Assembly (NCBI GenBank): GCA_046545955.1
Contig: JBKGYS010000108.1
Coordinates: forward strand, 1-9,197
Direction of reading: 5' to 3'
From: SLAN01 sp046545955
GTDB taxonomy: Bacteria; Spirochaetota; Spirochaetia; DSM-27196; SKKC01
Length of the DNA stretch: 9,197 nucleotides
This document shows positions 6,998-9,197 of this stretch, piece by piece; within the stretch, counting starts at the first letter, position 1; every line of letters begins with the position of its first letter. Position numbers and translations under genes: made by a program. The notes under the pieces are model-generated. The model worked only from the letters and a program-made list of their open reading frames with translations, was not told the origin of the DNA and searched no databases.

Positions 6998-7027
6998 CCA
7001 CCAGCTACCGATAGTGTCGGTTACCAT
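6986..7027 (-). CDS. trpL: trp leader peptide TrpL (MVTDTIGSWWPLT)
   Basis: A 13-codon gene that starts with ATG at 7027 and ends with TAG at 6986, encoding MVTDTIGSWWPLT. Two adjacent TGG codons (positions 9 and 10, bases 7003-6998) near its end are the classic sensor of charged tRNA-Trp. The codons immediately after them (CCG CTC ACA) are the 5' arm of the first hairpin, so a ribosome stalled at the Trp codons would mask that arm, as in the E. coli trp leader (14 residues, also tandem Trp). Spacing from the promoter is right. The ribosome binding site is weak: only ACAAGAA is visible before the start, in a 5' leader of about 16 nt. Its small size makes it invisible to standard gene finders. 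Confidence 0.85.
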   Translation of the reverse strand: MVTDTIGSWWPLT

Positions 7028-7049
7028 ATAGATTCTTGTCACGCTTGGA

Positions 7050-7078
7050 AAAATACGATGGAACGCTCAGCGTGTCAA
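7050..7078 (-). promoter_or_regulatory. Sigma-70-type promoter of the trp operon
   Basis: Reading the minus strand, TTGACA at 7078-7073 (six of six consensus bases) is followed after exactly 17 bp by TATTTT at 7055-7050 (four of six). The predicted transcription start is near 7043, about 16 nt before the leader-peptide ATG. No TrpR-like operator palindrome was recognised over or next to it, so attenuation may be the main control. Confidence 0.8.
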
Positions 7079-7356
7079 CGCGGAGGCCCACGACGCCAAG
7101 GTCTTGATTGAAAGCTCGCCAAAACGTTCGACGTGGCGCACATTCTTTGCCACAAGCTTGGGTGGGGGGGCGGCGAAGCCGCGGTTACCACGATTATCCG
7201 ACTGAAACACAGCGCGGGTCGTGCTGAATCGATCAGTGTTCTCGCATGGCAACGCCGCGTGCGTTCTCTGAAAGAGCGCCCCGGATGGTCCGAGCGGACC
7301 ACCCGGGAAAAGCGAGAATGAACGCAACACGGCAAAAGCCTGTCGTCACGTCTGCA
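7079..7356. other. ssb-trp intergenic region with hairpins and a G-run
   Basis: No convincing gene is seen here; open frames on both strands lack ribosome binding sites and recognisable sequence. It holds a run of GGG-T-GGGGGGG (7160-7170, plus strand), a small GCGGC-GAA-GCCGC hairpin (7170-7182) and a larger hairpin at 7280-7307. The upstream part of the trp promoter lies at its left end. Confidence 0.6.
7280..7307 (-). terminator. Possible ssb terminator (GC-rich hairpin, poor U-run)
   Basis: On the plus strand CCCGG-A-TGGTCC (7280-7291), loop GAGC, GGACCA-C-CCGGG (7296-7307) gives 11 pairs with a single A-C mismatch, about 50 nt after the ssb stop. On the minus strand the downstream bases are CGCTCTTTCAG, with only a short T stretch. 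It could end ssb transcription or just be a stabilising 3' structure. A neighbouring hairpin (GCG..CTCT-GAA-AGAG-CGC, 7261-7279) lies just beyond it. Confidence 0.4.
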
Positions 7357-7851
7357 CTAGAAGGGAATCTCCTGCATTTCTCCGGCCTTGGCCGTCGCAG
7401 CTTTCGCCTTCTGCCTCGCCGCCGTTTCGACAACCGTGGCGACCGTTTCCGATGCCGACTGCGAGTCGGCGCCGCTGTCGGCCGAATCATCTCCCTCGAT
7501 CGCTACCGAATCCTGCCGCTTTTTCGGCATAGGACCGAAATCCACATGGTCGGCAACAATCTTTACCCTGCTGTGCTTCGCACCCTGATCGTCGGTCCAG
7601 CGGTCCTGCTTGAGCCGCCCCACAACGCGCACATTGCGTCCCTTGCCGAGATTATCCCGGCAACGCTCGGCGCTTTTCGCCCACGTCTCCACATCGAAAA
7701 AGTTCGCCTCCTCCTGCAGCTCCGTGTCGATGCGGTAGTATCGGTTCGATCCCAGCCTGAAATTGCACACCGGTGTACCCTTCGTCGTCTCGCGATAATC
7801 CGGATCAGCAACCAGATTTCCGTCGACAAGCACCGAATTCAGATTGTTCAT
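7357..7851 (-). CDS. ssb: Single-stranded DNA-binding protein
   Basis: SSB coats single-stranded DNA in replication, recombination and repair and recruits partner proteins through its C-terminal tip. The 164-residue protein has an OB-fold core (about 1-110) recognised from MNNLNSVLVDGNLVADP, GTPVCNFRLGSNRYYR, NFFDVETWAKSAERC, GRNVRVVGRLKQDRWTD and HSRVKIVADHVDF. A low-complexity acidic and Ala-rich tail (about 118-158) follows, and the protein ends in EIPF, close to the canonical DDIPF partner-binding tip. The ATG at 7851 has GGAG 7 nt upstream. It is monocistronic here: about 280 bp and a separate promoter divide it from the trp operon, and its usual partners (rpsF, rpsR) are not adjacent. 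The core resembles spirochaetal SSBs as I recall them. Confidence 0.95.
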   Translation of the reverse strand: MNNLNSVLVDGNLVADPDYRETTKGTPVCNFRLGSNRYYRIDTELQEEANFFDVETWAKSAERCRDNLGKGRNVRVVGRLKQDRWTDDQGAKHSRVKIVADHVDFGPMPKKRQDSVAIEGDDSADSGADSQSASETVATVVETAARQKAKAATAKAGEMQEIPF

Positions 7852-7886
7852 GCACCCTCTCCCACGACCCGTTCACCGGGCCGTCC

Positions 7887-7916
7887 AAAAAAACGTGTAG
7901 TGTCGGGAACCCCGAC
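7887..7916 (-). promoter_or_regulatory. Hairpin and T-run in the ssb 5' region
   Basis: On the minus strand GTCGGG-GTT-CCCGAC (7916-7902) is a 6-bp hairpin; a run of seven T follows at 7893-7887, but eight bases separate it from the stem. It lies 36 nt upstream of the ssb start. It could be a weak terminator protecting ssb from upstream transcription or a structured leader. The spacing to the T-run is too long for a typical intrinsic terminator. Confidence 0.3.
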
Positions 7917-7950
7917 CGCCGGCACCTGTAACTACAGCCTCACGTGGACT

Positions 7951-8156
7951 CTGATTGGCGAAAAGGCTAAAAATATTTCTAAAACTTTCTCGGATGCTCA
8001 ACTCGAAAGGATTGGGCGTACCGTGTCGCACAAGAATTGAAGGCCCAGCGCGAGCTCATGATCGAGCGCTTCAACCAGACGCAGTGGCTAACCGGCATTC
8101 TCGTACCCATGTTCATGGGCTTAAACACCGCAATTCTGCTCTCGTTGTATCCGCTC
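7951..8156 (+). pseudogene. Frame-broken remnant of a small coiled-coil protein with C-terminal membrane anchor
   Basis: Two adjacent plus-strand frames together read like one protein tail. The first gives KNISKTFSDAQLERIGRTVSHK and stops at 8038-8040. The other, one base back, gives ELKAQRELMIERFNQTQWL followed by a hydrophobic stretch TGILVPMFMGLNTAILLSLY up to 8150. The charged helix then single membrane span is like the Bdr-type small proteins common in spirochaetes, and codons in 8037-8150 are strongly G/C-ending, as in real genes here. No start with a ribosome binding site is visible, the frame breaks near 8034, and the second frame runs on through the opposite gene's terminator without a natural stop. 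I read it as a decayed gene; a chance open frame cannot be excluded. Confidence 0.4.
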
Positions 8157-8327
8157 GCATCCTGCGGATACCACAAACAAACGCCAAAGCAACTGGCCGT
8201 ACGCCTCGACGCCGAAGCGGCCAATTTGTATAGGTTGATGTTTTCCCCGCACCGAGTGCACTCGACCATCCCTGCGAAGAATCCGGCTCCCGCCTGTTAC
8301 CAGCTCGCCGACAAAAACAGGCCCACC
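8157..8327. other. Intergenic stretch without recognisable gene
   Basis: Open frames cross this part on both strands, including a minus-strand one starting at 8269 with two Cys near its start (CTRCGEN). None has a proper ribosome binding site or a sequence I recognise. It probably separates the terminator of the beta-barrel gene from the remnant next to it. Confidence 0.5.
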
Positions 8328-8361
8328 AAAAAACACAAAGGCCCGGCATTTCTGCCGGGCC
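8328..8361 (-). terminator. Intrinsic terminator of the outer-membrane protein gene
   Basis: GGCCCGGCA (8361 to 8353 on the minus strand) pairs perfectly with TGCCGGGCC (8348 to 8340) around a 4-nt loop, followed on the minus strand by TTTGTGTTTTTT (8339-8328). It is a strong, well-formed rho-independent terminator 40 nt after the stop codon at 8401. Confidence 0.9.
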
Positions 8362-8400
8362 AGCACGTCCACTATCGTGGTCCGATTTCAAATGATCTCT

Positions 8401-9197
8401 TTAGAAACGGAAGGTTGCCGAGATATCAAGGTTATTGATAAAGGCAGAAGGGTTAAAGTCCAGAAGACTTTGATTCAGCGCGGCCAGCGCGCTTGTACCG
8501 GTAATATCAAGCGTCATGTAATCCTGCGGCTGCCAGCGAATCATCCATTCGGCCTGGCCGGTCCATGCATTATCCGTTAAACTCGCGCTGGAGACTGTAT
8601 CTTCACCTTCTACCACGTCACCTTCATCGTCTTGAGTTTCCGAATTACCGTCGGAATCGGTGACCTTAGTCTCGGTCACTGTGCGGCTCGTAGCAGTGGT
8701 TTCGCGCACCGTCTCTACGCCGTGGCTCAACCTGTAACCGCTTATGACGTGCAGATTTTCAAGAACGGCATATCTGACAGAAGCCGGAATCTGGAACTCG
8801 TGCGTCAAGGTTGCCGTCACATCATTTCCGTCCCAAGAGGTGGTCTCAGTCTGTTCTCCGCTTCCGGCAACGTTGGTGTCGCGGATATCGTCGAACGCAC
8901 CCTCTGCATCCGCAGCGGTATCGACGCTACCTGTGTCGAGGTCAGCAGCATCGTCGTCCTCGTATGAGACGCTTTGCTCGATGACCTCGTCGTCGCGGCT
9001 TGTCGATACCCGCTCATAGGAGGGCAGATAGAACAGCCCGGCGCCTAAGCTTAAGCGGTCGTCTTCGCTCGTGAACTCAAGCAAACCACCGAACTCGGTC
9101 TCCAGTGAAATTGTTGTATCGCGCAACGGGTACAGCGCCGTGCTTGTGAACTCGTAGTCGCGGTTTTCTGCGTTAGTAAGTTCTTCTGAAGCCCGGG
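8401..9197 (-). CDS. Acidic outer-membrane beta-barrel protein (C-terminal part; start beyond window)
   Basis: The frame is open from the right edge to TAA at 8401, showing 264 residues. Stretches with alternating hydrophobic and polar residues, such as TISLETEFGGLLEFTS, DRLSLGAGLFYLPSYERV, VTATLTHEFQIPASVRYAV, NLHVISGYRLSHGVETV, GQAEWMIRWQPQDYMTLDITG and LDISATFRF, some shown here only in part, look like successive transmembrane beta strands. The protein ends in Phe, as BAM-inserted barrel proteins do. Between strands are two long, very acidic segments (roughly the EDDDAADLDTG region and the DSDGNSETQDDEGDVVEGEDT region), probably surface loops. A TTG at 9126 is not the start because the same frame and pattern continue upstream. 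The family is unknown to me; a role in transport or as a surface protein cannot be told apart. Codons are less GC-rich than in the trp genes. Confidence 0.75.
   Translation of the reverse strand, partial: RASEELTNAENRDYEFTSTALYPLRDTTISLETEFGGLLEFTSEDDRLSLGAGLFYLPSYERVSTSRDDEVIEQSVSYEDDDAADLDTGSVDTAADAEGAFDDIRDTNVAGSGEQTETTSWDGNDVTATLTHEFQIPASVRYAVLENLHVISGYRLSHGVETVRETTATSRTVTETKVTDSDGNSETQDDEGDVVEGEDTVSSASLTDNAWTGQAEWMIRWQPQDYMTLDITGTSALAALNQSLLDFNPSAFINNLDISATFRF

Larger units (their letters stand above)
6761..7049 (-). promoter_or_regulatory. trp operon leader RNA (attenuator region)
   Basis: About 285 nt separate the predicted transcription start (near 7043) from trpE. The region contains a short leader gene with adjacent Trp codons, an overlapping 9-bp stem, a 7-9-bp hairpin and a T-tailed terminator in that order. 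This is the arrangement of ribosome-mediated transcription attenuation: with tryptophan scarce, the ribosome stalls at the Trp codons and changes downstream pairing. No T-box consensus (AGGGTGG-ACCGCG type) and no repeated (G/U)AG triplets typical of TRAP sites were seen, so the peptide-based mechanism is favoured. Confidence 0.85.

Noticed and set aside
6761..7043. T-box riboswitch for tryptophan
   Set aside because: No T-box sequence or specifier-loop layout was found, whereas a leader gene with tandem Trp codons is present.
7926..7937. CTGTA-AC-TACAG inverted repeat upstream of ssb as an SOS (LexA) box
   Set aside because: Spacing is shorter than the proteobacterial CTGT-N8-ACAG box and it does not match the GAAC-N4-GTTC type; host LexA site unknown.
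7979..8269. Minus-strand small protein starting MVECTRCGEN (possible zinc ribbon)
   Set aside because: No properly spaced ribosome binding site, cysteines beyond the first pair do not fit a clear zinc-binding pattern, and it runs antisense to the remnant membrane-protein frame.
8869..9126. Start of the beta-barrel gene at TTG 9126
   Set aside because: The same open frame and strand-like pattern continue to the window edge, and no ribosome binding site or signal peptide is present at 9126.

Overview
The window holds a complete-looking tryptophan biosynthesis operon on the minus strand, cut in its last gene by the left edge. Upstream of it (higher coordinates) are a minus-strand ssb gene and the 3' end of a minus-strand outer-membrane beta-barrel gene. 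The DNA is GC-rich with strongly G/C-ending codons, and genes are tightly packed. The SSB N-terminus and the TrpA core segment (EIQFPFSDPTADGP) resemble, from memory, those of free-living Spirochaetaceae. A free-living, possibly halophilic spirochaete is therefore the best guess, but this is an inference without a database search.

Layout, in the direction of transcription (right to left). 9197-8401: C-terminal 264 residues of an acidic beta-barrel protein ending in Phe, closed by a strong terminator at 8361-8328. 8327-7852: mostly non-coding. It holds a frame-broken plus-strand remnant of a coiled-coil/membrane-anchor protein (about 7951-8156) and a hairpin with a T-run in the ssb leader. 7851-7357: ssb. 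7356-7079: intergenic hairpins and a G-run. 7078-6761: trp promoter (perfect TTGACA box), a 13-residue leader peptide with tandem Trp codons (MVTDTIGSWWPLT), a set of alternative RNA stems and a T7-tailed terminator. Together these form a textbook-style ribosome-mediated attenuator. 6760-1: trpE, trpGD (fusion), trpCF (fusion), trpB, trpA (3' truncated). Every gene overlaps the next by 4-8 nt.

The enzymes cover all steps from chorismate to tryptophan. TrpE with the TrpG domain makes anthranilate, the TrpD domain adds phosphoribose, the TrpF domain isomerises, the TrpC domain makes indole-glycerol phosphate, and TrpA/TrpB convert it to tryptophan. Gene order and both fusions match the enterobacterial operon (trpL-E-GD-CF-B-A).

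The most unusual features are ten in-register 7-residue repeats (21-bp units; consensus P/T-E-A-R-P-S-A) inserted between the N-terminal helix and first barrel strand of TrpC, and a roughly 50-residue Gly/Ala-rich N-terminal extension on TrpA. The next most notable is the complex leader RNA, which seems to have two candidate 3:4-type stems rather than one.
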